Under the pieces are notes generated by a model. The model saw only the letters and a program-made list of their open reading frames with translations, ran no database searches and had not been told where the DNA came from. A stretch of 64,000 nucleotides of DNA from Marthasterias glacialis (taxonomy: Eukaryota; Echinodermata; Asteroidea; Forcipulatida; Asteriidae), in assembly GCA_911728455.2 (NCBI GenBank), contig OU452222.1:6019108-6083107 (forward strand), given 5' to 3'. Position numbers and translations under genes: made by a program. Below, piece after piece: positions 10,600 through 24,630 of this stretch; positions within the stretch are counted from its first letter, which is position 1; the number at the start of each line of letters is the position of its first letter.

Positions 10600-12610
10600 A
10601 ATAAGTTTATAAAAATCTATACAACTTACGCATTTCTCAAGCATGCATATGCAGTTGCAGCCAGGAACAAATTTGAGGCTCTATGGAAAATGACAACGAT
10701 TCCAAATGGAACAAAAGAAAAAGAAATCATCCCGAAGAAAAAAATGCAAATGGGAAAGAAATGGACGACAAACGAAATTCTCTATGTAATGAAAGAGGGG
10801 CAGCATACTTCAAAGACACATACAAGACTTGACAAAACCATCGGGGCTAAAAAAGCCGGCAAGTAAAAAAAGAGGAGTGGCTAAATGAAAAATGTGATGA
10901 GATCGAGAAACTTAAAACCACAGACACAGTTATAGTATAATGCATAACAAGATCAAGGAAATAGCGGGACAGAAAACATGCTCTTCGTCTGTGATGCATA
11001 GAATCTAAAGAGGGAAGATTATCGTGGGGAAAAACGTGCTGCAGCGATGGACTGAATGGACTGAGAGCTTTTTCATGACAACAGAGGAGAGAGACCCACC
11101 ATACATAAAGGCATGGGATGACCCGAGATACTAAGATCGGAAGTGAGAGCAGCAATGACCAAGATGAAGAGGAACGATCAGCCTGATGAACCACATTATT
11201 ATACTAACACTGAAGACCCTAATACATGAGAGCTCGCAGCAAAATACAACCAGAAATAGCCTAGGTGAAGCAAGAACATTAGAACAATGCGACTTCTTTC
11301 AGAATGCTGGAACAAGACAAGTATTTTACTCAATGTTTGAAAAGATTCTTACGCAATACCTATACGTCTCCGTATTATTTTCTGTGTCGCACTTCCCATT
11401 TTCTGCAACCACACTAGATATTTGAATTTCTGCACTTTCTTGATATTGACTTCACCGATTTGCAACTCGCACTTGCTCACAACCATACACTGTGTCTTCT
11501 TACAATGGTTACTTTCCACTTTATAGGCTTTCATCGACTACCTACGGTCTAACAATTCTTTTAACTTTTCTTCTGAATTTGCCATTAATACAGTATCATA
11601 TGCATAACGTATGTTGTTAATGTTATGTCAGTCGACAAAACAATTCCTTGTAGGCCCTCTAATTCCAGTGAAACTGATCTGATGAAAAACACATCCCTGT
11701 GGCACTCCTCTTTTTTGTGTGTGTGTCTCGCTTAACTCATCTGTTCACATGCATGCTGTTTGTTCACAATAAGTTGCAAATTATTCGTATATCTGTCCCG
11801 TGTATATCCAGATTCCAAGGAGTTTTCCGTGTTGCACTTTACAAAGATAACGCTTTATCAGATGTAACGCCTTTATACCTACCAACCGCGTGATGGCGCC
11901 TTTCCCCATGTGTCAATTTTGCTAGGATATTGGCACAATTTATTGCCGAACACTAAATTTCGATCTGCCTACACCTGTTTTAGTTGGTGGGATCGTTTGG
12001 CCTAGTTATTCCATTTAGTAGGCCCTACTTATCGAAAAACGATAGTTGGTTTTACCTACCAAACGACAGCGGGCGCCCCCCATTTTGCGTTATGATGTTC
12101 CTGAATAGAGTGTCCTATCTTGGTTTGTAGTATATTTGACTTTATCAGTAGTATCTTTGGCTTTATCAAAATGCCTTTGCGTGTAATCAATGAAACACAT
12201 GCAGCCATACAGGTTTTTCTGCATTCCAATTTGACAGCATAAGTCTGATCATAAATGCACATGCATTCCTTTAGGACATAGCATGTGACAAACGAGAACG
12301 TTTTTAGGAAGGTGTGAACAGAAAGGAAACTACTGGTAACAATCAGAATGAGACAATTACAATTTATGGGACACGCCTAATGAGAAAAGAAGGTCTTGAG
12401 ACCCGTAATTGTAACAATCGCAGGGTACATCGAGAGTAAGTGAAGCAGGGGAGGAAACAGTTGTACTTTAAAAAAAAGTCTAAGTCAAAGGATGGCGGAC
12501 AGGGTACCAGAAAGTGAAAGATTACATGTAAAAGAGCAAGAATTACTGAAACCACAAGAAACGGGTAACCGTGGAGAGCCATGATCGCCGACGTCCTGAA
12601 GAGATAATGG
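10600..12610 (+). pseudogene. Dead non-LTR retrotransposon (EN-RT type) with an inverted internal RT segment
   Basis: Plus-strand pieces at about 10660-11340 resemble the linker and N-terminal RT of the widespread invertebrate endonuclease-reverse-transcriptase LINE: EEWLNEKCDEIEKLKTTD, HNKIKEIAGQKTCSSS, EVRAAMTKMKRN, NAGTRQVF. From about 11340 to 11700 the next part reads on the minus strand: KKTQCMVVSKCELQIGEV, VQKFKYLV, IRRRIGIA. Plus-strand C-terminal remnants reappear at about 12340-12610 (QLQFMGH and WRAMIADV). Many stops and frameshifts are present. The region between 11700 and 12340 shows nothing clear. Confidence 0.7.
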
Positions 12611-12861
12611 TAGGTCTACCTGAAGTAGTCACTGAAATAGCGCCCTCTTGTGGATTAACTTAAAGCGTGTGATAACGTGTGACTGCGATCTCAGACTTGA
12701 AATTAAGTCTACCTACCTACCGCCCGTCCGGTGTGTGCATGATGTGATCATGTGACTATTAATATCAGGCATCAGGAGACATAATTATATCACGACGAAC
12801 ACACTCGACTCGTGATGATGCACCCATCCACCACACGTACATAGGTCACCGGTCATAAACG

Positions 12862-15800
12862 ATGTCAACAATGGACGGCGACACAAGGTTTACAAGCCTG
12901 TTATCAGGAAAAATTGTGCTTTTACTGATTTTCTGTTGCTGTGTTTGTGTTTGCTTTAGTACCCAAAGAGATGAAGTGAAAGTCACGAAAGGACATCCCG
13001 TTGTTATTTGTAAGTTTGGACGTATAAAAATAAGTTGATGAACATTTTTATAAAATTGTCGTGTGCTGTGGTGTGGGCATGGTGGGTTGGGCATTTGCGT
13101 GTTCGTCATTGGTCAGTTTCGTCATGTTCTCAACCCATCCTCCTAGGGGGTAGGACGATCGACGGTCACGGGAGGGGATCGAGAGTTACGATTTTTGCAA
13201 CTATCACCATGGAGGTAGAAATAGATCACTAACGTTAGTTTTGTCACAAACTGTCCAACTCCAATGTTCATACGTGACTTATTTTCCATTGTTGTTTCCC
13301 TAAGTTATCACTTTTTTATATCAGACCCACGGAAATATCTTATAGTTTTACTGCTTATCTTTCATTCAACTTTATATAGCCTAGCATGTATTGTTTTTTT
13401 TTTTTAATTCTTTATTCACTTTCCATCCATATGTCTATCTTTTCAATGACCTTGTATTGTAATTTGTAGAGGTTACAGATTAATTTCAAAACAGCCAAAC
13501 GCATGTTGGGTGCTGCATTTGACTTCAAAGATGGTGGCCAATGCACATGACGCATAAGGTCTATTGGTGTTGGGAAGAGAGCAGTCATACAGTTTATTTA
13601 TTTATATATTTATTTATTTATTTAGGCTTTAAAAACATCAACACACAAAGTATCCCAAAAAACAAATGGGTATAAAATTACGAAAACCAATAGGACATAT
13701 TAAAATACAAAGAACAAACAGGAGCCTAGGGATTGCCTACTCCTAGAACTATGAGGTTCGTTCCGCTATCGTCTCCACGAGCCTCATAGAGTGATATGTA
13801 CAAAATCCTATTCGAAACTTTCTGCCCTTCACGTTTACATGGCTACAGTTCTTTTTTGAAATCAGATCTCGCCAAAACTAGGCTCTATGTGTTCTTTCAA
13901 CTCTGATCGAGCGTTGCACTGGTCCAGAAAATCCACTCCGCAAACTAAAAGTTGTTAAAAAGTGATAAATTCTCACCGTAATTTAGATCCCATTCAAACA
14001 GTATTGCAACAAATATGGCGACCGGAGTTGCAAAATTAACTGGTATGCTGCTATGCCGTGCGCTGGTCCTATGGGCTGGTTCCGCGTACCAGTTAATTTA
14101 AAAATTTTTAGCGGAACGAACCTCATAGTTCTAGGAGTAGGGATTGCCCAAAAGGGAACCAAATCACTATCCAAAAAAGCATAGAGCTGTCCTTGCTCTA
14201 TGAAAAGAACAATCCCTGAAAATAGAAAAAAACTCAAATACATTAGAAACAAGCATTTGGGAAACAATTCTTTTTTTTTTAAAGAACCATTTACAGACGT
14301 TGGCAAGCATGGCATAAGAAAAAAAAAATAATAATAATAATAAATAAATAAAGAAAGAAAAAAATAAATAAAGAAAGAAAAATCTAAGAGAAAATATGGT
14401 TGTACATGATGGCCTTATATCCAGCTGAGTCAATAGCCTGCTCTCTTAAAGAGAAGGGTAAGGCATTCCAGATTTAAGGAAAGTAATTGAAAACGGAATA
14501 TTTAAAAGAGTTAATGAGTTAGAACTAACAATGGCCAACATAAATTACATGGAACCATGAACAAGTGTTATGGGATAGCTGAGGTAAAGACGGATATATT
14601 TTTGTGTGAAGACACTGTGGAACCAAAATTGAATTAATCCGAGAACTGTTGTTGATAACTAGCCTATCTTTCTAGAAACATTTTCCCCAAACCAAGGCTG
14701 TGTTCTCCATATTCTGACTGAACAATCTTAATCTGAGAACTTACAAATTAAAAACTAATGTAATGACAACTTTTTCATGGTTCCATGTAATTTATGTTGG
14801 CCATTGTTAGTACTATAATGCAAGTTCAACACTGCCGGTGTCATCACCATGATTCGGGATCGCTTGACGTTGATTTAGTGCCTCATCTTCAAATGTTTAT
14901 GATATAAATCCAACGTTCCTCACTCTTTACCCATTATAAAGACTAATAACCACTATTCCAAGGTTTACCTAAACACTGCCCACCCTCCACCCCAACCAGC
15001 ATTAAAAAGAAAAGTTCACACTGTACTTTGTATGTAAATAATTTCTTTGTTTTTGAATAGTGCCTGGTGATGGAGGGACCCAACTATGGGCTTCAATTGA
15101 TAAGCCATCCACTGTCCACTATTATTGTCGACAGAAAGAGTCTTTGTTCAGTCTATGGCTTAATGTGGAGGAGTTGATTCCATATCTGATTGATTGTTTT
15201 GTGGATAACGCGAGGTGAGTGATCTGATGTACATTGCTTGAAGGAATAAAGGGCTCCAATTTGACACTGGACTACAGGCCTGAGGCCAGTAAACTCAAGA
15301 CTGGACAAGTCTAGCGGTCTTGTGTCTTTCAATTGAATAACAATACCTCACTGTGTAATATCTTGAACAAAAACAAATTTTGTTAAAATGTTGACTTTGA
15401 GTCTGATAGTGATAAGTACCTTTTATTTCTGTTGAGTAACGAAGTATACTTAATAATCATAAAGACAAATGAGCTCTGAGGAATGAAGCAAATGCTAGAT
15501 TATTATTAGCTACAAATGTTTGCAACTTAAGGTCTTGCATGGAGGAAGCTGAACTTGAGGATCTGATATTTCTCAGACATGGGGCGCCTGTACTGGCATT
15601 ATTTTCAAAAGGCCTGCAAAAATATATATTACTGCTTAGGAAAAGGAAAAACAAAAACTAGGAATGTACATGTAGCAGAGTAAACAGAGTTAAGCTGTAA
15701 TAACTAACCAGTAACTACTCTCATAGCTCATTAACCAGTAACTACTGCCATTATTATTATTATAATTGTTGACAGGCTTGTGTTCAACAATGTAACTAAG

Positions 15801-18800
15801 CGTACAAGTGATTCACCTGGAGTGAATGTAACAACTGTAGACTTTGGAAATACAAGCTCAGTGGAATATTTGGATCCCAGTCATATCTCTCTCAGTAAGT
15901 ACATGATTGATGTACAGTAGTCTCACTCCTAAGTATCAAGTTTCATCAGTTGTGCAGACTTGATACTTATGAGTTTTAATAGACCCATTGTGATTGTTGC
16001 ATTTGTTTATACGATCAAGGCTTTTCTTTCTCAAGAAGCGTTATGTTCACGATGTGGTACTACTGCTAGTTGCACGACAGAACGTTTGTGCCAGACGACT
16101 TCGATCACACACTTTTCAACACAAGAATTTCACAATTTTGAAGCTGAAATCATCCAAAGAAAAGGCTTTCCAAAACTGTGTGATTCCTTTGTCTATTTGA
16201 AATTCCACAAGTCTGGGTATAAATGCTGATATTCCTTATCATACAGTCATACTTTTTACTTCATTCATTAGATGGGGAATATCATAGTGAGTAAACAGCT
16301 TATTTTTGATTTTTGGCAAAGAGTAAAAAGCTTAAAAACAAATGCATGCTTGTTACATGTATGTAGCACTACATAGGAAATGTGGCATCACGGGATTAGT
16401 GTGTGTACAAATTGGTGGCATGCTAAGGGTTAATGAAGTTTTTCTTCATAATTAGGATCACTTTTGTTTTCAAATTAATAAACCTTGTTTGTGGTTCTAC
16501 ATTTGAGTGTTAGTTCATGATACATGTAGAATACCTATCACAAGTCAAAGGAAATTCCTATTCACAAGCTGTGTGATAATGAATCAATAGCTTTTAGGAT
16601 TTTGGAATTTAGTTCTTCAGTCTTTCTAGAGAATCAATGATGATGCCAAACTAGCAGGCCAGATGTTGAAACCAATTATTTGTTATCTACACTGCCTTTC
16701 ATAAAGCACAAATGTACATATTACATGCTGATTCCTTTCCAGTCATGTTACAATGCTTTGTTTACAACTGAAAGCTGGACACATAATTGTATTTTATTTA
16801 TTTTATCATAATTTTTGTCAGTCCTAAACAGAATTCAGGGTTAATCGAAAGGAATACACTGTATACTTATATAAAACATAAAATGATTGACATGCCAGTT
16901 TTAAACCAGCATTTCTATTGTTGTGTTTTCATACAGGTAAATACTTTAATGGAGTTGTTTCTGCTCTGGTTGCTGTCGGTTACCAACGTGGTGTGTCTGT
17001 CAGGGGAGCTCCTTATGACTTCCGCAAAGCTCCTAGTAAGATATGGGAAGGATTGGGAAATCAAAATAACAAATGAGCCATTGGGAACAATGGCAGTATT
17101 TCATAGAAAAATAGACGGATCCATGAAGCTCTGCCCCTTAATTCTTTGACAAATCACAACCTCAGTAGCACACCCAAAAGTCTGATATGTTAAAACCCCA
17201 TTTACTATTTAGATGACTGAGTTGTGTCTCATGAGTGTTGTGCGTGGCAGAGCAATACGCTTGTGTTTTACATGCTATCCAGATGATGGTCATCGTTGAT
17301 GAACAGTTACTATGGTTGGCTTGGCTTAATGGATCAGTCTGTTGGTATCCAAGATAACTATAAAGTTAATCATGGAAGCTGTGTACGTTAATCAATGAAT
17401 CACTGAAGAAGGAAACAATCTCTTTGTCTAAAGCTCCAATCATGGGTACATAAAGACACCATTGTGACCAACACAGATGTAATTTAATTGTAATAAATCT
17501 TTGAAGATTTTTTTTCAATTTCAAGTTTGTTTTCTTTCAAATTTTGTTGAAAATTGCCGTTTCAAAAGCTCTGTAAATTTGGATTTGTTTCAGCCTCTTG
17601 GCTGCTGTAATTCAAATGTTTTTATAATAAACCAATAACAATAAAAAGACCTTGTTTTTCACAAGCATATTGTGTTTTATTTTTTGTTGACAACAAACTG
17701 AATAATTGATCTTAAAGTAAAAAGTTGAGTCGTCATTACATTATTTTTTTTTCATCAATTTGTTCTGAATAGGACATCCCTGAAAAATGATTGAAGCCAC
17801 TCATGTATGTAATTTTGAATACATCAAGTGAGTTGATGCAATATCTTATGACTTTATTTTTGTTTTTACAGATGAAGCCAATGTATACTTCCAGAATGTA
17901 ACCAAACTAATAGAAGAAACCTACAGACTAAACCAGAATCGTAAGGTAGTTATACTAACACACAGTATGGGAGGATTGTATGGACTGTACTACCTAAATA
18001 ACCAGCCTCAGGCCTGGAAAGATAAATTCATTCAAGCATTTGCACCCATCTCTGCTCCCTGGGGTGGAGCAACCAAAAGCATTCGAGTTGTCATGTCAGG
18101 TGAGTCTATTTGAGAAAATATACAAAGCTTTAACAATGATAATAGAGATTTTGGTAAATAAAAATGTTAAATGTCCAGGGCCTGATGTCACTAGACATTA
18201 GGCTAGTTGTCTCTTGTTGAGATGAATTGCTTCTGAGTGATTTCATTATCACGAAAGTGATTTGTATTTTGACATACTAGACTTGTAAATGGAAGACTTT
18301 CGAGATGTTTGTGGGCCCCCCTAGTCAGCGGTCTGTTTCTATTGTTCTCAGCAATGAGAAGAATAGAAAACGTCCATTCACTGAGATGCCTGCTTACGTC
18401 TCAAAAGTCTCCCTTAAGTAAGAGTGACTCATTGGCTAGAAATCTTTTAGAGTTTCATTGCTTTGTAAAATTGGGCAATGTGTTCTTGTAAGTGTATTAA
18501 CCTACATAAGACCTATAGCTTGATGTCTTGCCCACACTCTGACAATACTAGATCTTGGCATTTGTGCACTAGTAGTGGCATAATTGGGGGGGGACCCTTG
18601 CCCCCAACTCTTGCCCTGCTCTTGCTCCCCCAAAGGAGATTGAATAAAATGCACAAATGAATGAAATGAATGGACCGACTCCATTAAAAAAGCCCTCCCC
18701 CAAATTGTGTTTTTGTACCCACTTGCCGCCCCCCCCCAAAAAAAAAAGATATAAAAAAGTCTGGTTACTCTAGGCCTGGAAGCATTTAAAGGCCACCAAG

Positions 18801-20514
18801 GCCATGGCCTCTGGTGCTTGGTCTTGGCCGCTGTGCCCCATTAAACGTTTGCCATAGACTTTAAGATTTGTGCCCTTTACAAAATGTGCCCTTTGCAAAA
18901 TGAAAATGGCCTTGCCCTCTCAAAGATGAAATGCCAGGCTTGGTTACACAACTGTGCACTAGACTGCTCTGTCATGTCACTCCACTTAGATTGATTGTTA
19001 ATACATGTACATACAGTGTGTGGATTGATCGTTAATACATGGCGCGATATGGATTGATTGTTGATATCTTTTTCAGGTGACAATGTGGGTGATTTTGTTG
19101 TGTATGCGTCCACTGTGAGGACAGCCCAGCGTACATGGCCTAGTATCTACTATCTCATGCCATCAGATAAGTTCTGGGATCCTAAAGAGGTCATTGTTCA
19201 GACACCCAAGAAGAATTATACAGTTGCTGATTACAAGATACTCCTTAAGGATATCAATTATGAAATAGGATGGGAGATGAGACAAGCTGCAATGGATCAG
19301 GTTTATGATCTGAAAGCACCAGGTATGTTGCCTTGATATCACCACAAACCTCAACACCATAATGGATATAACATTGGTTATTGTCAGAAGTTGAATACTT
19401 CGGATTTACTTCTGGATAGCTTTTTTTTTTTTTTTTTTAAATGACATTAAGTTGAGTTACCTGCTTTAAAATCCATCATCCTTGATTGAATGTAGTGTAA
19501 CATACAAGCTGCTGATAATTATTATTACTAATGTTTAATTTCAGACAAGCCAACTTTTACAAAATTATTAATCCTGGCAGGTTCAGTAGAAGCATGTATC
19601 TTTTGTACTATTCAATAATAGAAAGTGTCTTTCTCTACCTAGAACCTTTATACAAATTTAAGCCATTTTTTTGAGGTTGTAATTCTTGATCTGTTTGTAG
19701 GTGTTCCTGTGTATGGAATCCATGGTTGTGATGTCCCAACTGAGGAGCATTATGTGTATGATTCGAGTCGTCCATTCCCAGACTATGAACCTCACATCAC
19801 ATATGGCAAGGGAGATGGGACGGTCAATATGAGAAGTCTGAAAGGTTATTTAAAGTTAGTATCAATCTGCTGTTTCATTAGATTATCATTTATAACATAC
19901 CCTTACAAAGATTCTGCCTTTTGATTGGTTTAGAGTGTGTCACATGATATATCTTATTTATACTAGAAAGCTTTGTAAATGCGATGCGCTATATCAGTAG
20001 CAAGCAATGACTGCTTTTACTTGTGCTATGGATAAAACTATGACTCCCTTGCTGATCCCCGGACTGTTCTATTTTCCTTTGGCTGGGCCTCAGGGTAATG
20101 GAAAACGCTGGGGATCACCGAGGGAGTTGTAGTTTTAACCATGGCACTCAAAGCAGTATATTTTTGTGTAATATACAATCATAGCGAAGATAAAATAAGT
20201 TTTAAAAGGAAGACATAATTTGTGCAATGCAATTTCTACCGAACTCAAAATCAGTGGTATGTTTTCCTTAGTTTGGGTTGGTCATTTAATACGTAAAAGA
20301 ATGTTCAATATTTTGTGTTTTGTATTGGCAAGATAAAGTAGAGTAAGATGTCCAAGTGGTGAGTAAACACTGTTGATTTGTTGCTGTTGACAGGTGGCAG
20401 AAGGAGCAGCAGTATCCAGTCTCTGAATTCCAGATCCCTGGAGGGGAACACATAGCTATACTACAAAACACAACACTTCATAAGTACCTCATCCAAACTG
20501 TTCTTCAACTCTGA
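12862..20514 (+). CDS. PLA2G15: Group XV (lysosomal) phospholipase A2 / LCAT-like acyltransferase, 8 exons, 422 aa
   Basis: This enzyme deacylates phospholipids and can move the acyl group to ceramide; it acts in lysosomes or is secreted. Exons: 12862-13009, 15061-15214, 15776-15894, 16937-17035, 17872-18099, 19077-19322, 19701-19854, 20394-20514, all GT-AG and phase-consistent. Residues 13-33 form a hydrophobic signal peptide. Family marks are [11 protein letters not shown] (50-60), the lid cysteines C72 and C95, [11 protein letters not shown], the nucleophile elbow THSMGG (Ser205), APWGG, FVQTP-like [17 protein letters not shown] (Asp370) and GGEHIA (His402). These complete the Ser-Asp-His triad. 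The length is close to that of the human protein (412 aa). The similarity is closer to PLA2G15 than to plasma LCAT. Intron 1 holds a deleted foldback element B. The end of the gene faces PFDN4. Confidence 0.95.
13738..14139. mobile_element. Internally deleted copy of foldback element B, 402 bp
   Basis: It has the full left arm of the 5782-6516 element, followed directly by only the last 30-40 bp of the right arm (ggaacgaacctcatagttct). It is flanked by a perfect 9-bp duplication gggattgcc at 13729-13737 and 14140-14148. It lies in PLA2G15 intron 1. Confidence 0.85.
14521..14811. repeat. Inverted repeat, about 40-bp arms
   Basis: Left: ctaacaatggccaacataaa, then ttacatggaaccatgaa. Right (14773-14811): ttcatggttccatgtaattt, then atgttggccattgttag. 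The spacer of about 210 bp has no recognised content. In PLA2G15 intron 1. Confidence 0.7.
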
Positions 20515-20718
20515 CCAGGAGTTGTCACTGAACTATTTGTAGCTAACTCTTAAGAACTATTGATGCCTCAAAGACCCATCCCTAGGGGAGTTTTGAAGAA
20601 CAACTGTCTCTAAAGGATTGACACTAGTATGTTGCTGTGCATTATATGCTTAAGTTTATTGATAGTGATAATATACATGTACATAAATAAACAGGTAGTG
20701 AGCAAAGAAAATTGCCTG

Positions 20719-20800
20719 ATGCTAGAAATGAACCCACAACCTCGTGAATACCTTATGAGTGGTCTTCCAACTGAGCTAACCAGGGTTTATGTTGGTGGGC
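20719..20800 (-). repeat. tRNA-derived SINE head / tRNA-like sequence
   Basis: On the minus strand there is an A-box-like ggttagctcagttgg and a B-box-like gttgtgggttcatttc at tRNA spacing. The anticodon arm does not pair well, so it is read as a SINE or pseudo-tRNA rather than a working tRNA. Confidence 0.5.
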
Positions 20801-22794
20801 GGTCCACTTTATATTAATATACCAGTCATCTAATGCTCTGTGGAGCCAGGTCAAAAGTCTATAAACCTTATCTGCTGATTGGCAGGCACCACACAACAGG
20901 ATGCAAACTTATGTGGTTGTATACAGAATAAATATATGTAATCATAAAATACACAGATTTCTATCTGTTTGATAACATACTCATTTAGAATGGACCTAGT
21001 TATACAAAATTGTTTGCCACAGGTCTAATTGCATTTTGATCTTGGCCCAACATTTTTCAATTGTTTTGCCCTATATCAAGCTTGTTTGTTTGTTTAATTG
21101 AGGAGAAATAGTTTCAATGGAAATAACCTGGTCGAAACAGCAAAACAGGCAAGAGTTTTTTAAATTATGCAACATGTAACATTTTATTCTGGTAATTTTT
21201 AAACTAAAAAGTCACGATTTCAAAAAGGGGGGGGGGGCACGGAGATCAGTTGGGGGGAGGGGGAGGTGCAGGTTTTCCACTTAGTTATGCCACTGCAATT
21301 ATATAACTTTTGGCTGGTAACTGGTTTCTTCTGGGCAGATGTTTTCCTGATCCAATTTAAATTTTGGCTCATCTCTATTTTAGCTAATGGGCTTTCAGAT
21401 TGACCTTCACCTAACTGCATGCCGCTTGTGAATACAGATATTTCTAAATGAGTGAAGTTTGTCTTAACAGTTAAAGGTAACCAGTCAAAATGTCAGGTGA
21501 TCTCAGTTGTTGAGATTTTTGTTTTCCCTCCACTATTTTGTGGCTATTTATGCTCGAGCAATATAAAATACATATATCCATATATCAATGTATCAGCAAT
21601 ATCAGACGTTGGACTGAGGCCTTGGATATAAATATGTCAGATAGATAGTTTAAACACAGCTGACATTGTAGAAATAAAATCATGCACTGTGGAGAGGCAA
21701 TTCATGCGGCATTTGAGTGTATGGCAAATCATTTTAAAATTCACATTATGAAACCAACTAGTGAAAGTTTCTTCAAATGCCAGCTAGCAATGATTTTCAT
21801 GTTGCGAGTGATGTTTTGTTGAAGGCAACAGGATTTGTACCAAAATATTCATTCTGACAGTTGACATACTCTCAAGTCCTTACCCATAGCAATCTGAAAT
21901 ACTGTCCAAGTCCAAGAAATGGCATTTGAAGACCACACAAATCAACAGTGCTTATTTCAATTGCTGCAATCAAAATTAGTACATTTATAACATGAACATA
22001 TACAGAGACCCTCGCCAAAACAGAAACCGGTTTTTGTTTTCATTTAAAAATTGCAACCTAAACTTGATTAATGTTTCACAGGTTGATTTGCAGGTGTATA
22101 TAACGCGTTATTGAGAATTGGGAATGGATTTACTCTTCCATAAAACATGTATGTCCTTTCCCTTTATGATTTGTATTTACTGTTGTCATTTAAACCGATT
22201 CAAATTAAGGAGGGAGTTTTTTAGCAGTGTTCTCTTGCATGGCAATATCTAGATTGAAATAATTCTTGAGACAACTATAACTAAGTGTTTAATGGTTAAA
22301 ACTCCTTATTTGTAATTCCCAATCATTACCAAGGCTGTTCCATGGATTTAAAGATGATTCTGTTTGTTCTATAGATTGTTATTGGTTTTGGTTTATGCGG
22401 TTTGCTGTGATTGTAAATTGCTAATTTTTGCTAGTTCGTGTAACAAACCTCTAAATATGACTTCCATCAATTTATAACAATGGATACAGTCAGTTTTTTA
22501 AGCCAATAAGAGATGACAAGGATTTGCTCAAATTATCTAAAGCCAATTGCAATTGCTTTGATTAATTTTAGTTATCAGGATTTACAAATGTCACTTTTTG
22601 CAGTAAGAAAAGCTTCTAAGTTTTAATATAGAAGATTTTAGGTAATATTAAATGCACTTCCAACTTTGTAGCTAGTGGGCACAGGCTACAAAGTGCCTTC
22701 TGTAAATCTTGTATAGTTGTAGAGTATTATAGCTATAGCCAGGCATTAGTACCGATTGTTCCCATATTCCATCAGGTCTAACCATTATAACCTA

Positions 22795-22908
22795 GTGGCA
22801 GTTGTGGCCGAGTGGTCAAGTGCTCTGGACTCAAGCTCTGGTGTTTCTGATCAGGTTTGATAAAGTGCTACATAAGAACTGTGTATTATTATTATTATTA
22901 TTAACTGA
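22795..22908 (+). repeat. tRNA-derived SINE with (ATT)n tail
   Basis: The A box gtggccgagtggtcaagtgc looks like a class II (Ser/Leu) tRNA. It is followed by a degraded B-box region, then aaagtgctacataa and a (tat)n/(att)n tail ending at 22903. This layout is typical of invertebrate SINEs. Confidence 0.65.
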
Positions 22909-24504
22909 CGTCATGTCTGGGAACAATTTGAGTTGGTATTAAATGCTTTGTAAGCAAATGATTTGGTAGTTATTTACTGCATGCATTTTAGAAGTATTAA
23001 TAGTAGTTGGATAGACTAGAATGTCAGTAACTTAAGATGTGATCAGCTGATGGTTAGTAACCAACAAGGCTATGGGATAGCCCTGGCTGGGAGTCCAGAT
23101 GCCCATCCTGGGCTTGGGTGAATTTTTATGTCATATTTTGTTTTATAGACATAGCATTGATGTACCTGTCAAACAAGTACAATGTAGTTGTTTTTAATTG
23201 TTAACTGGCAATTCTAAAACATAAATAAAACACAAATGACAATAATGTGTTTGTCATCGTATTGTCCTGTTTTGTTGTGTGACATATACAGTATTCATGA
23301 ACAGGAGGAGATTAAACTGTGATTAAATGTCATAACTCACAAGCCCACAATGGATTCCTTCACTTTCCTAAATTGCACTTGTCAAATGCAAACAGGTAAA
23401 GACTTTTGATGTTATACGGGTTTTATGATTTCCTGATGTTCCAGTGAACTTACTGACATTGACCTTTGACCTGTGCAGTGATTTTTGAATGTGTTTGGGA
23501 ATACTACATTTAGAATCAAGAATGTACAAACTATGTATAAACAGAGATTGAGAGTTTGAGTTGCTTTTGAATTGTTCAAAAAACATAAACGCACCTTAAT
23601 ATCTTGGTTCTTGATAAGTTAACCGGAACTGTAAACATGTACCTGATTGTGAGTGATGTATACTAAGAACATAAAGATATAAACAAAAGACACAGTAAGC
23701 ACAAGTATTTGAAGACCATGGTCATCATAAGGTAAGATATGCAAAGTTATGTCTTTTATTCTTCAATAAAAAGCAAGCTACAATAACACAGCGAATTATA
23801 TCCACTATTCATATGAATGACAGGTAGTAGGATTTGTGCTGGCTTTCATGCATCCTATCCCGTCAACACAAATCTGTTGATGTGAATTGTTTATATTTGT
23901 GAGCACATTTATGATGGAAACCCTGTAAAGATGACTGAATGATCAGAGTTTACTTGCAGCAACAATGACTCACTGCAATAATTATATAGTAGGGTAGTGT
24001 TCAAATCAGTTTTCCACCTGTCTGGGTGAAAACAAGGACTGTAAACATTTTAAAACTTGAAAACAACACATCACTGCAGAACAAATATTTACTTATTGTA
24101 ATGTTTACTTATGGACGTTCAAAAAACTATAGATGTAAATGGTGAACTACTTATTTATATTGCTGTCATGTATGACCTAACATGGCTCAGTCCAGTCTAG
24201 ATCTTGAGCATGCAGAAAAACCATTGTGCTATATCAAAAAAGACATTTTGCCTTGCTTTTTAAAATTGCAAATTATAATTAACTACTTCCGTGGTGTAAT
24301 TTGTACATGTTGAAGTTTAAAATAAACAATTCAGAGTAAATTAATAAAGAGTGTCGTAGGGAAAACCAATGTCTGTTTCAATGCAAATTGAAAGCTTTGG
24401 TTAGTAAATATACGACGTGTTGGTATTGACATGTGGGATAGCCAGTTTAGCAGACACAGGGTAAGAACAGCCACCAAGTACATGTACATGATGTCCTATG
24501 AAAT

Positions 24505-24630
24505 GACTGCAATGTCTAAATGGGACTGCAATGTCTAAATGGGACTGCAATGTTTAAATGGGACTGCAATGTCTAAATGGGACTGCAATGTCTAAATGGG
24601 ACTGCAATGTCTAAATGGGACTGCAATGCA
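24505..24630. repeat. Minisatellite, 19-bp unit, about 6-7 copies
   Basis: The unit gggactgcaatgtctaaat is repeated head to tail, with one variant (gtttaaat). It lies about 200 bp beyond the PFDN4 stop codon, probably in its 3' UTR. Confidence 0.9.

Noticed and set aside
16787..17149. 120-codon open frame overlapping PLA2G15 exon 4
   Set aside because: It includes intron on both sides and reads exon 4 in a different frame; the family match is in the spliced frame.
20719..20800. Functional tRNA gene on the minus strand
   Set aside because: A and B boxes are recognisable but the anticodon stem and acceptor stem do not pair properly.
22800..22860. Functional tRNA-Ser/Leu gene
   Set aside because: The B box and acceptor stem are degraded and the tail is (ATT)n, so it is a SINE.
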